From the NCBI GenBank assembly GCA_017654935.2, contig CM065698.1, forward strand, positions 50,701,932-50,765,931: a DNA stretch of 64,000 bases. Direction: 5' to 3'. Below are positions 17,240-28,109 of this stretch, piece after piece (position 1 is the stretch's first letter; the number at the start of each line of letters is the position of its first letter). Made by a program: the position numbers and the translations under genes. The notes under the pieces are model-generated. The model made no database searches and was not told where the DNA came from. It saw nothing but the letters and a program-made list of their open reading frames with translations. The DNA is from Phymorhynchus buccinoides. Taxonomy: Eukaryota; Mollusca; Gastropoda; Neogastropoda; Raphitomidae.

Positions 17240-19590
17240 GATTAGCCAACTAAACCAAAGTCCACACCTCTACCTTCATCCCTGTGTCTGAACTCCCTCA
17301 ACGTTTCTCTGATTTCTTTCACAGGGCATAGCCACCATCCAGGATCTTGTTCTCAATCTGCTTTACCATCAACTGACTACCCTGATCCCTCCTTTTCTGG
17401 CAGTATGTGGTCTGATTTCCGTTCTGTTTCCACTGCATGAGGTTAAGAAGATTTTGACCCGAACTCAGACTAAAACCTGTGAACTAGACCCTCTACCTTC
17501 ATCTCTCTTCTCCCAGTGTCTTGATGATCTCCTTCCTTACTTTACATCCATCATCAATGAATCTCTATGTTCAGGCCGCTTTCCAACTCATTTCAAATCT
17601 GCAGTTGTCAAACCTCTCTTAAAGAAGCCTAGTCTATCCTGAAAATCTAAAGAACCGGCCTGTCTCTAATCTTTCATTCCTTTCTAAGCTTACGGAAAAG
17701 GTGGTTCTTAAACAGCTGTCTGACCATCTTCAGGTAAATGATCTCTACTATCCAAACCAGTCTGCTTATCGAGCAGGTCACAGTACTGAGACAGCCCTCT
17801 TAAAGATAACGAACGACCTGTTCACTGCCTTGGATGAAAACAAGGTTTCTCTTCTCTCTCTCCTTGATCTTTCTGCAGCGTTTGATCTATTGACCACTCC
17901 ATCCTCATTTCTAGACTACACCTCCTTTGGTCTATCTGGGGCTGTTCTTTCCTGGTTTTCTTCCTACCTCTCTGATCGCACACAGAAAGTTGTTGTCAAT
18001 GGTTCTCCATCTCTTCCAAAAGGTCTTCAGTTCGGTGTGCCCCAAGGTTCAGTCTTAGGCCCTATCCTTTTTGTTCTTTATACCCAACCTCTCTCCGCCA
18101 TCATCAACCAGCATTCTATTCTACATCATAGCTTTTCTGATGACAATCAACTGTACATTTCTGCCCACCTGAGTCAATTAGATCAAATGATTTCTTCTTC
18201 TAAGTTGTGCATCTCTGCTGTTAAAACATGGATGTTTTACAACAAACTGCAACTGAATGCTGATAAGACAGAGATGATTCTTGTAGCCTCTAACCACACA
18301 ATTAAAACTCAGGTTCTCCCAGGTTCTGTAGACATTGATGGCACTGAGATCAAGCTATCGGCATCCGTCCGCAATCTAGGTGTTACTTTGGACCAAACCC
18401 TTTCTTTCAAACAGCATGTTTCCAATGTTTGCAAGGCTTGCTATCTAGAACTTCGAAGAATTAGTTCCATCCGTCGTTTCCTCTCTCAGGATGCCCTGAA
18501 GACTCTAGTATGTGCTTTTGTCCTGTCTCGCCTTGACTACTGTAACTCACTTCTTGCTGGCTGTCCATCAATTCTCATCTCTAAGCTCCAACGGGTCCAG
18601 AATAATGCTGCTCGTCTCATTTCTCGCTCCCCTAGGTACGATCACATCACTCCGGTTCTTCGTTCCCTACATTGGCTCCCAGTTCAATCACGTATTGACT
18701 ACAAAATTCTCCTCCTTGCCTTCAAGTCACTGAATGATCAAGCTCCCCAGTATCTCTCTGATCTTCTTCATCTCTATGTCCCAGCTCGCCAACTACGTTC
18801 GTCTTCTGATTCTCGTCTCCTTTCCATTCCCTCCATCCGTCTCAAATCTGCTGGCCAACGTTCTTTTTCTTGTCAAGCACCATCTCTTTGGAATTCTCTG
18901 CCTTCTCCTCTCCGACACTCCAACTCAGTCTCCTCATTCAAAACCTCTCTTAAAACCCATCTTTTTCCTGCTGCGCCCTAAATATTTGATCAGTTGTCTA
19001 TCGTTGTGTGCACGTGAGGGAAGATTGACCCAGAGGTTTGTGCTGTGTTTTGTGGCCGTGTGTGTGTGTGTGTGTGCTGAGTGGTGCTTGTGTGTGTGGT
19101 GTGTCATGAATGTGTGCTTGTGTGTATTTTGGTTTTGTGGGTTGTGTGTGCACGCATGTGTGTGTGTTTGTGTGCGTGTCTGTGTGTCTGTCTGCGTGCG
19201 TACGTTGTGTGTGAGGGTGTTTGTGTTGCGTGTTGGTGTATGTGGTCAGTCCATGCGGCTCAGTTGCTGTGACTTACCGAATGGGGTATGAACGAGTTGG
19301 CGTCAATAATTGTGTGTTTAGAAAAAGTGTGTGAGGGTGTGTGTGTGTGTGTGTGTGCGTGCGTGTGTGTGTGTGAGTGTGTGTGTGTGTGAGTGTGCGT
19401 GTGTGTGTGCGTGTGTGTGTGCAGTGTGTGTTAGAGAGAGAGAGAGTTGCTTTGCATATGCACTGTTGGTGGTTGGTGTCACTCTTGAATGTTGTCTTTT
19501 GTTATCTGTTGATGAATAATTGATTGTAAAGCGCTTTGGGCTCATCTGAGGTAAAGCGCTATATAAATGTACTTTATTATTATTATTATC
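17240..19590 (+). mobile_element. CR1/L2-type LINE, RT and 3' tail, inactivated
   Basis: Frames 17454-17642 and 17701-18981 together give a near-continuous RT. SLFSQCLDDLLPYFTSIIN and LKKPSL belong to the fingers; then LSAAFDL (motif A region), GVPQGSVLGPILFVLYTQPL (motif B), FSDDNQLYI (motif C, both aspartates kept), KLQLNADKTEM and a long thumb ending [16 protein letters not shown] stop and frame change at 17640 breaks the ORF, so it cannot be active. The 3' tail is GT-rich and ends GTAAAGCGCTTTGGGCTCAT, then AAAGCGCTATATAAATGTAC and (TTA)n. Copies of this tail recur at 46250-47038 and, reversed, at 62400-63300. Confidence 0.9.
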
Positions 19591-19729
19591 TTATATAATT
19601 ATTTAGCTATTGGGATGATGTTACCCAAAACAACAAGTGTCCACACGTTGCATTAGGTTTCTTTGGGGTATTTCATATTGAAGATTTTCTAAATCTATAG
19701 ATGTTTGATTTTTTGGATGCTGATTTCAG
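19591..19729. other. Intron end before the 19730 exon
   Basis: Holds a pyrimidine-rich tract leading to the acceptor CTGATTTCAG. Confidence 0.5.
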
Positions 19730-20952
19730 ACTTGCTGTGTGAAGGCTGGTTCAGCGGGATCAGACGGGAGTCTGCAACATCATCAGCCTGGACGATGGAG
19801 GACAGGAATGGTTGGAGAAAAGGGAACCAGAGAGAAGAAGGGAAACAATTCAGCTCAGATTTGATGCACAATACTGATGACTGGGAGTGTGAACACAAGA
19901 AAGATAGCAGCGAGCACAGGACAGATGATAGTGAGCACAAAAACGGTGATCAAAAGACAGAGAACACTGATTACACAACAGACGGTAATGAATTCACGAC
20001 AGATTGTGAGCACAAGACGGATAATTGTGAACAGAAGTTAGTTTTTGAGCACAGGACAGATAACGGTGAGGACAAAATAGAAAACGGTGAGCACAAGTCA
20101 GATAGCTGTGAGCTTAGGACAAATAGTGAGGATCACACTCACAGGACATTTGTCAATCAGGGCATGTGTGCTGTGGATAAGGTATCTGATGCTGTAGAAA
20201 ATGTGAGGGCACCTGAAAATGTCATGTCACTGACTGACAGCCATATTAACACCAGTAGTGGTGTCACCGCACATTGTGTCGATGGAAGAGGCTGGGACGA
20301 TGACAGTGACAGCGAAACGACACAAAACGGCAACAGTGAGACAATGAACAGTACATTTGGGGCAAGTTGTGACAGTGAAATGAATGATACCCAAGTTTCA
20401 GCCAGTTCCACTGAAGTTTCAGCCAGTTCCGCTGAAGTTTCAGCCAGTTCCAGGGATACGGAAACAGCCCACAACGATGATGAAGAAAACTGTGGAGAGT
20501 TGGGCGAGGGCCAACACGCTTTGTCAGGCCCAATCCGCAGACATCAAACTGCGCGGCAAGAGCGGCGACTCAACTCCGCACCAGTGCCCTCACCCCAGCC
20601 CTCGTCGTCATCGCAGCGTCGTCTGAATCTCCCAGCCCACATTCTGGCTCAGTGGCGGCAGGTGGGACGTCAGTGGGGAGTGGAAGATGACGACGACATC
20701 GCTCGCGTATTAATGAGGAATTACGAAGATGTGATGGCGGGGAGGCCTCCTAGACCCCCGCCCCGGCAGCGTTGCCCCGACTGTGGCGAGGTTTTGGCCC
20801 CCGTGCCTTGCGAAGTCTGTGGGCCTCACATGCACTCGGCCCGCCTTTCCGATTCCGATCATCATCACCACCACCATCATCATCATCATGGTGGTGGTAC
20901 AGGGGGCTTCTCAGAGGGAAAAGGTGGGGGTGGGTCTTGCGGTCGTTGCTGA
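19730..20952 (+). CDS. Terminal exon of an unrecognised acidic zinc-ribbon protein
   Basis: A good acceptor (TGATTTCAG at 19721-19729) opens a frame that runs to TGA at 20950-20952. The first methionine in a strong Kozak context (ACGATGG) is at 19795, giving 385 residues if this is the first coding exon. In order: a charged repeat region with EHKTD/EHRTD/EHKSD units (about residues 30-125), a Ser/Asp-rich region with VSASS repeated three times, a basic stretch, a helical-looking block LPAHILAQWRQVGRQWGVED-DDDIARVLMRNYEDVM, a proline run, a zinc ribbon RCPDCGEV-LAPVPCEVC (C-x2-C-x8-C-x2-C), ten consecutive histidines, and a Gly/Cys tail. I do not recognise the family. Its position opposite ODAD1 across an X-box allows, but does not show, a ciliary role. 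Codon bias and the acceptor support a real exon. Confidence 0.6.
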
Positions 20953-21094
20953 AGTCGCAAAGTGATCAGTAGTGTTACTGTTGAGCTTGAATGAGAAGAG
21001 ACCTTAGAACTCGCTAATTGTTGGATTGCGTGCTAAAACTAAAAGTGTGAAAAAAACGCAGCTTTGCATTGCCACAGCCTATCGTAGGGTGCAA
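20953..21094 (+). other. Putative 3'UTR
   Basis: Directly follows the stop codon. The nearest clear AATAAA is far downstream at 23117-23122, so the 3' end is not defined. Confidence 0.35.
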
Positions 21095-21300
21095 ATGTTA
21101 GGGTGTCTCTGGGGTAATGGGTTCGCCTTGGAAGCAAGAAACCTGGGTTCACTACAAGTACGATACAGCAGAAAGTAGTCTGGTCATTTTCCACTAGACC
21201 TTATGCTCTGAATCAGAAACTGAGTTCCTGTGAGCTTATGCACATTACACATGTTAAAGAAACCAGCGGCAACATGAAATTATAAAATTTCATTAAAAAA
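21095..21300 (+). mobile_element. tRNA-derived SINE-like unit
   Basis: TGGGGTAATGGGTTCGCCTT resembles a pol III A box region and GGGTTCACTAC a B box. A body word GCTTATGCACATTACACATG-TTAAAGAAACC resembles the conserved core seen again at 28700-28745, and an A-rich tail ends it. Confidence 0.5.
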
Positions 21301-21815
21301 AAATATTGAATGTCATAAAAAAATATCAGTTATTTCTGATTGGAAGTCTTAGGAAACAGAGCTGGTCGATGTTTATTCTCTGTGGTTATGTTTTGTTGGT
21401 TTTAAAATTTCTGGAAAAGCTTTGGAACTTGTAGACATATTGTAGCAGGGACAGACAATCATAGTCTTTGTAGATGTAACACCTTAAAAACAATAACAAA
21501 GTATTGAGCTAGATTTCCTTGTAATAATATAATGACACCATTGTTTTATTTATTGGAGTTTATTCATTGAAATTAACACATATTAATTGTGATGTGTATT
21601 ATTAATAGGGCTAAAATGTTAAATTTGTCGCACTAGTTCTCTAAAACGTAACTTTACGTGATTTTGTATGACATTTTGTACAGTAAAGAAGTATGCACGA
21701 TGTTGAATATGTGAGCTGGTCTGTCTTTGGCCTCCACATAATTGAGGATGCAAATGCTATTCTAGAAAAGCATGAGAATGCTAGGACAGTTGATGTGTGG
21801 GTGGTCCTTAAAGGT
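21301..21815. other. AT-rich, no feature seen
   Basis: No coding or repeat signal recognised before the tandem array. Confidence 0.4.
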
Positions 21816-22625
21816 CAACCAATCCTTAGCTTAAGACTTGAACACTGAGATGCTGTGAAGATGCCTCTTGAGGGTCAGTCACACTGCAACCAATCCTTAA
21901 GACTTGAATACTGAGATGCTGTGAAGATGCCTCTTGAGGGTCAGTCACACTGCAACCAATCCTTAGCTTAAGACTTGAATACTGAGATGCTGTGAAGATG
22001 CCTCTTGAGGGTCAGTCACACTGCAACCAATCCTTAAGACTTGAATACTGAGATGCTGTGAAGATGCCTCTTGAGGGTCAGTCACACTGCAACCAATCCT
22101 TAAAGACTTGAATACTGAGATGCTGTGAAGATGCCTCTTGAGGGTCAGTCACACTGCAACCAATCCTTAAGACTTGAATACTGAGATGCTGTGAAGATGC
22201 CTCTTGAGGGTCAGTCACACTGCAACCAATCCTTAGCTTAAGACTTGAATACTGAGATGCTGTGAAGATGCCTCTTGAGGGTCAGTCACACTGCAACCAA
22301 TCCTTAAGACTTGAATACTGAGATGCTGTGAAGATGCCTCTTGAGGGTCAGTCACACTGCAACCAATCCTTAGCTTAAGACTTGAATACTGAGATGCTGT
22401 GAAGATGCCTCTTGAGGGTCAGTCACATTGCAACCAATCCTTAAGACTTGAATACTGAGATGCTGTGAAGATGCCTCTTGAGGGTCAGTCACACTGCAAC
22501 CAATCCTTAAGACTTGAATACTGAGAAGATGCCTCTTGAGGGTCAGTCACACTGCAACCAATCCTTAAGACTTGAATACTGAGATGCTGTGAAGATGCCT
22601 CTTGAGGGTCAGTCACACTGCATAT
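21816..22625. repeat. Tandem array of 65-72 bp units, about 12 copies
   Basis: The unit AACCAATCCTTAAGACTTGA, then ATACTGAGATGCTGTGAAGA, then TGCCTCTTGAGGGTCAGTCA, then CACTGC repeats with near-identity. Two length variants alternate irregularly: with and without an extra TAGCT in CCTTAGCTTAAG. One unit lacks TGCTGT. Confidence 0.95.
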
Positions 22626-22718
22626 GATGCCATTCACTGCCACTCGATGGTGACATTTGTGACGCATCATTCTCTCTCGGACCCAGCAGTACCGTCCTGG
22701 GTCCTGCTGGGTCCTCGG

Positions 22719-22791
22719 AACCAGTAGGATTTCATCAGAAAAGTAGCACTGAACGGTTCAGTGCTACTTTTCTGATGAAATCCTACTGGTT
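22719..22791. repeat. Near-perfect 36-bp palindrome, 1-nt centre
   Basis: The arm AACCAGTAGGATTTCATCAG-AAAAGTAGCACTGAAC (22719-22754) is followed by one G and then its exact reverse complement (22756-22791). No mismatch was found in 36 pairs. Confidence 0.95.
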
Positions 22792-23580
22792 TCGTTCAAG
22801 TTGTAGTCCCCCGTACACGATTCTGATGAAACATGTTTTTCTATCGGACATTTTACGAGATTGAGCTTTGCATATTACTTTGCGTTTGTAGTGGGGAAAG
22901 CACTTTCTGTAAAAAGTCTATAAAAAATCATAACTATCGTTTCCCTATTGCTTTACTGAAGTAAAAACCTGTCACCCTCTTTCATTGCTCTCTGTGTGTG
23001 CCTGTTTTGTTTGTGTGCATGGCTGGAGTGATTAGTCGCTCACATGTCCAGCTTTTAATCATTTTTTAAAATTTATCGTGTCAGTCTACGTTGCTTTTTG
23101 GAAATTTTCTTTGCTAAATAAATGGGACATTTGAGTTATAAATGAGAAAGTTATACCTATATCAATCATTGTTTTGGAAGCATTTTGTTGTTTGGGAGTA
23201 ACGTATTCTTTGATTATATTGCATTATTGCCATTAAAAGTCTTACATGTATGTACGAGTTTTGTGCTTTATGCGTTCATGGAAGAAAGTGTACCCTGTCA
23301 AAGATGCACATGTGCCTTTATGTTGGAATTTCGAATTTCTTACTAAATTACGATATGAAAAAGTATTGCCTGCATAGCTGCCATCCTTTGAGAAGCAAAA
23401 TAAGGAATCTGGTGGGGGGTGGGTTCGGAAGCTGAAGCAGTTTTTTATACTTTTATTAGCAAACTCATCATCTCCTGACAAGATAACATAGTTTTAAAAA
23501 ACAAGCTAAATTGCATTTATGAATACTCAAAACACACACATGTAACAACACACACACACACAGAGATATATCTGAGATAA
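22792..23580. other. AT-rich, no gene seen
   Basis: Contains the AATAAA at 23117-23122 on the plus strand, a possible end for the 19730 gene. Otherwise no feature recognised. Confidence 0.35.
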
Positions 23581-23828
23581 TAGTACCCGGTATAGGGGGG
23601 GGGGGGGGGGGGGAGATTGACCCCAAGTCCAGAGACTAGTAATAATTGGTTCAAAAAGCTAATACCTAATGACAGGTTGAGAGAGAGAGAGATTTTTTTA
23701 AAATGAGGATAAGCATGGCTATGTCACACTTTTTAGGAGCAATCAAGAAACAAAGCACAGAGAGAGATTTTTTTAAAATGAGGATAAGCATGGCTATGTC
23801 ACACTTTTTAGGAGCAATCAAGAAACAA

Positions 23829-23875
<47 letters not shown>
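23581..23875. repeat. Poly-G tract and 74-bp duplication with (GA)n
   Basis: A G run at about 23596-23613 is followed by two copies of a unit with TTTTTTTAAAATGAGGATAA, GCATGGCTATGTCACAC and AACAAAGCACAGAGAGAG. The second copy runs into a long GA microsatellite (23836-23871). Confidence 0.9.
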
Positions 23876-24121
23876 GCATTGTAATCATTAGAAGAGAAAT
23901 GGAAAAATATGTGACGTTTATTTTCTTTTCAATAAACAAAAACTCTTTAAAAAATAAATGCCTACCTCTACATCGATTGAACTGTTGTCCGTTTTGGAAG
24001 AGAAACATTACGCTATCGAAGCCGAAGGCGTCTTCTTCACAGCGGGAAACTTCTACTTTCATCTTACGCCTGTCCGTCTACTCGCGCTGGGTGATGTCGC
24101 TTCGATCCCCGTGCGAAATTT

Positions 24122-24256
24122 GGGGTAAAGGTAAAGATGTGCCACCTCCCCTGCATTTCTCGGTTAATTGTATTTTTCCGTTTTTGCTAAAAAGGTTAAT
24201 AAAATACAGCTTTATGTATGGTAAGAAAGGCAAAAACAGAAAAATACAATCTTCAC
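24122..24256. mobile_element. Deletion derivative of the 15138 foldback element
   Basis: GGTAAAGGTAAAGATGTGCC and GCATTTCTCGGTTAATTGTA at the left, TTATGTATGGTAAGAAAGGC with AGAAAAATACAAT at the right, with the middle removed. Confidence 0.75.
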
Positions 24257-24264
24257 AAATTTTA

Positions 24265-25090
24265 ACCAGTGATTAGCGTCACAGACTACTGGCTGGGAGG
24301 TCTTGGGTTCGAATCCCATCAGGCAAGTTTTTTTGTTGTCCTGGACCGACTCCTACCCACAATGAGTGGCTGGAAAGACTAAAACCACACAGTCGAGCTT
24401 CATCCGCTTAACGGATGCGATTCTGAGAGTGTTGCTCTAATTTCAAGACCAACACTGCAGGTGTCTAGTTCTCGGGCCTGGTTAACGCAGGGATATCATT
24501 ATGAAAGAAAGCGTAGAATACAGCCCTGTCATGCAGTCTCAGACCGATACGGAACTCCATAGCATCATCATCGTTGTCATCCGCCTCATTTCCATCAATC
24601 ATTAAAAAGAAAAACATGTCTCAAATTATGTGGCTTTGCATGCCCTGCTCTCATGGTGACCTCAGTTTCGGTTTCCGATCCAGTCTATGCCTTGGTGCGT
24701 TTGGGTCAATGTCATGGGGATCAGTGTGTTCTGGGGAGCTGTCAGTGGACGGTCGTGGTGGCGCCCTCGGAGGAGGACCTCTCACGCTGGCTCCACGACT
24801 AAGAGAATAGTGTCGTCAGTAGGGGGCTTAGTAGGTGGTGTCCCGAACAGGCTCTGCTGAACTCCACCGAAGTGACTCAGCAGCAGTGCAGTGTCTCCTC
24901 GGTTGGTTACCTCCTGACGGCCTAACATAGATCCGCTCCCCTTGGACTGCTGGTCTCGGATTCTGCGACCTGAACAAGCCGGGGTGCAGCTGCGAATAGG
25001 GATTCGGAATGAGCGGCATGGGAATAACGCCACTGTACGACTCGGAAGATGGGACAGCAAAGAAAAAAAACAAAAAACAACAACTTTCAA
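24265..25090 (+). mobile_element. tRNA-derived SINE / composite repeat
   Basis: The head (AGTGATTAGCGTCACAGACT, then GGTCTTGGGTTCGAATCCCA) has A- and B-box-like pol III promoter words, but no tRNA acceptor stem closes it. The distal part (24890-25060) with CTTGGACTGCTGGTCT and AGCCGGGGTGC overlaps a second repeat; related words appear near 53060-53200 inverted. Confidence 0.5.
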
Positions 25091-26044
25091 ATACAAAAAA
25101 TTAGACTATAGTTTGATTATTTAAAATTATATGAATAACTTTGAGGGTCGTAATTTTATTTTTGAGTCATCTTAAATACAAGATGGAAGTGAACAAAAAA
25201 TGAAAACAAAAAACAAAAAAAACCATCACATCAGATTTCTTACTAAAGCTTATGAACTGGACAAGACTCAACATGTTCATTTTGATATCAAATTTTATTA
25301 TTACACATGACACTTGAACACAAGCTTAATGCTACACATTTGTCCATTGTCACTCTGGCTAGGTCAAAATCCTTCAGAATTTGAAATAAGAAAAATCACA
25401 TTTAAATGAGAAAAGTCGTCGTCACAATATGAAAGAGAAAAAAAAGTTAGAAATTAGGCTATGATGCAAAAAAAAAACCCACCACTGACACTTTGAAATG
25501 ACAGCCAAACAAAAAATCATATTATCCTCTTTCAGTAGCAAAGTCAGGGCTTCTGAAAACGTAGATTGTGCGTATTTACGCATTAGAGCTCTCAAATCAC
25601 ACCCTAGAATATTAAACCATGCGTGAGATTTACCCTTTAAAATCTCAAGGGGTGAGATGACGCATTATAATGATGATGTATGCGTTAACACAGCCGTTAA
25701 TCTTCAGTAGCATAACGAGATTTGCTCATTTCAATAGTCTGCTAGGCCAAACTAGGCTACCGCCACAATGAGGAGTCGCTAACCTAGATCTAAAATTCTT
25801 AAAAGACTGCAGAAACTGCCAGAATGCAACATGGAAAACTCATTGTTCGTTGGCAGGCTTCCTTTCGTCAACATGGGTTGTTCATCAAAAACAAGCACCA
25901 AAAACAAAGTGATCAGTAGGTGTGTGATTGAAGAGAGTGTTGTGCGCACGAGTGCATGTAGACCTACATGTCGTGTGTGTCTGTGTATGTGCCATTTACT
26001 TACGTAGGAAGTAGGGTCCTGACCCTTTAACATTTGAAACTAGG
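25091..26044. other. AT-rich, no gene seen
   Basis: No exon, RNA or known repeat recognised. Confidence 0.4.
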
Positions 26045-26165
26045 GGTGAAAATACCCCTTCAAACTGTAAGCAGGGGGTGAGCGTACTCCTTAAGACTGT
26101 AAGCAGGGGGTGAGCGTGCCCCTTAAAACTGTAAGCAGGGGGTGAGCGTACTCCTTAAGAGAAAG
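26045..26165. repeat. 33-37 bp tandem repeat, about 3.5 copies
   Basis: The unit CCTTAAGACTGTAAGCAGGG-GGTGAGCGTACT repeats with small variants. Confidence 0.85.
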
Positions 26166-26249
26166 GAAAATCAGAAGGAAACAAACTTCATTGGACAGAT
26201 AAACAGTGTACCCAGTTGAAGCAAATCGCCAGCACTCCACTATACAGCA

Positions 26250-26358
26250 GTCCCTACAAGACCAATATAATTCCATACAACACACACTCTGCTCTCAAAG
26301 CCTGGATCCCAACAGCAAGTCTCCTGGCTATGTCCTTGCCTTTGTATTTCTGGAATCT
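26250..26358 (-). CDS. Possible terminal exon of an unidentified minus-strand gene
   Basis: The acceptor GTATTTTTCAG at about 26359-26369 precedes ATTCCAGAAATACAAAGGC. In the frame reading FQKYKGKDIARRLAVGIQAL then RAECVLYGIILVL it ends at TAG (about 26254-26256). The peptide looks protein-like, with a hydrophobic end. No partner exons were identified, and it lies downstream of the PHB2 stop. It is a weak candidate; a transposon relic is possible. Confidence 0.3.
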
Positions 26359-26384
26359 GAAAAATACAACATAGAATGAAAGCC

Positions 26385-26957
26385 TCTGTGCATGTGTCAG
26401 TGTGTAGGTGTGTGTGTGTCTCTGTCTGTCTGTGTGTGTGTCTGTCTGTGTGTGTGTGTGCGTGCCTGTCCTGGACATCAAGGCAATAATAATAATAATA
26501 ATAATAATGAGGAGGAAGATTTACATACATACATGTATATAGGATTCAATCCATGAATGGAGGATTGCCCACAAAGGCTTCAACAAATAGTTACGAAATA
26601 AATGAAATAGTATTTGCCAGATAATCTATAATGCAAAAGCAGCCACGCTTTATCAATAAAAACAAACTACGCAAGCACACTACAAGTACAACAAGCCTGT
26701 TGAAAATTGCTTTTCATAAAACTTTCAATCAAATTGTATTTGACTTTTTTTTTTTATTCACTGTACAAAAAAATAGCCAGTACTTTTAGGTAAACAGACT
26801 TCTTGGCCCAAAAGTGATTAAAGTGGGACCAAAAACTATTGACGTATTGTGATATATCTTTTTGTTTTAGTTTGGTGGACTCCAAAGTACTCATTTTTGT
26901 AACAACCCAAATTCAACTGTCAGACTCAAAATATAACAATTTAGCATGACACTAGCT
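26385..26957. other. Microsatellites and AT-rich DNA
   Basis: GT-type repeats (26398-26462) and an (AAT)n run (26485-26508), then sequence without recognised features. Confidence 0.5.
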
Positions 26958-27174
26958 TTAACTCTTCCAGCACCGTGGGCAAATACACTGGCCCAGTACA
27001 TCACTCTACACTCCCACCAAGTGCAAAGACAGTCACTGCCAAGTGCCCTGCCATGTCACTTATTTTTGTGTTAAAGCAACGCACGTGCACTCGAAAAAAT
27101 ATTTACTCCCCTCTTGTCGGTTGAGATGCAACAGACAACCAAGAACGTCAAATACATGGCACTAGACGAGTTAA
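26958..27174. mobile_element. TTAA-flanked MITE, CTCTTCYAGCRCC family
   Basis: TTAA at 26958-26961 then CTCTTCCAGCACCG; right end TGGCACTAGACGAG then TTAA at 27171-27174. This is the best-bounded copy of its family in the window and shows the duplicated TTAA target. Confidence 0.85.
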
Positions 27175-27369
27175 ACACTCTCTGCATAGCTTCTTGAACT
27201 CTTTTCATTTCATTTCTTCAACTACCGTGATAAAAAGCACGGATCAATTACACATTTTCACAAAGTGAAGAGTTGGGGGAGACAAGGGGGACTTGATCAA
27301 ACAATCAGTTACATGGCTTGAAGGAAGATACAATTTTATGTCCTCTCAGCTGCAAGCAGCACACGTGAG

Positions 27370-27980
27370 AAACACCACCAACCAAGCATCCTTCACAGAA
27401 TACTTCAATGGCTTGAACATGTTTCACAGCAATTCGTACCCACTTCTAAGTTCTGTATTTGAATTGTCAACGTACCAACCATCCCTCACAGAATACTTCA
27501 ATGGCTTGAACATGTTTCACAGCAATTTGTGCCCACTTCTAAGTTCTGCATTGGAAATGTCAACGTACCAACCATCCCTCACAGAATACGTCAATGGCTT
27601 GAACATGTTTCACAGCAATTCGTACCCACTTCTAAGTTCTGTATTTGAATTGTCCCACTTCTAAGTTCTGTATTGGAATTGTCAACGTACCAACCATCCC
27701 TCACAGAATACTTCAATGGCTTGAACATGTTTCACAGCAATTCGTACCCACTTCTAAGTTCTGTATTGGAATTGTCAACGTACCAACCATCCCTCACAGA
27801 ATACTTTCATGGCTTGAACATGTTTTACAGCAAGTGGTGCCCACTTCTAAGTTCTGCATTGGAATTGTAGAAACCACCAACCAACCATCCTTCACAGAAT
27901 ACTTTCATGACTTGAACATGTTTCACAGCAAGTGGTGCCCACTTCTAAGTTCTGCATTAGAATTGTCAACGTACCAATGA
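27370..27980. repeat. Tandem array in the presumed PHB2 3'UTR
   Basis: About seven units of roughly 92 bp (AACGTACCAACCATCCCTCA, CAGAATACTTCAATGGCTTG, AACATGTTTCACAGCAA, CCCACTTCTAAGTTCTG). It ends about 18 bp beyond the PHB2 stop codon, so the transcript's 3'UTR probably runs into it. Confidence 0.9.
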
Positions 27981-27998
27981 GACGGAAGTTGTGACGAT

Positions 27999-28109
27999 TT
28001 ACTTTTTGCGTTTGACCATAGAGTCGGCTGCGTCGTCAAACTCCCGGTCGCCGATGTTCAGCATCAGACCTGTGGCGTTCAGGTACACGCGGTTCTGAGA
28101 CTGCGCAAT
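27999..28109 (-). CDS. PHB2: PHB2 exon 8 (last)
   Basis: Acceptor TTTTTACAG then ATT GCG CAG; stop TAA at 28001-27999. Residues 264-299, [20 protein letters not shown] to the tail ending KRKK. Confidence 0.97.
   Translation of the reverse strand: MAQSQNRVYLNATGLMLNIGDREFDDAADSMVKRKK

Noticed and set aside
24265..24330. Possible tRNA gene
   Set aside because: A- and B-box-like words are present, but acceptor and anticodon stems do not close; a tRNA-derived SINE is the better explanation.
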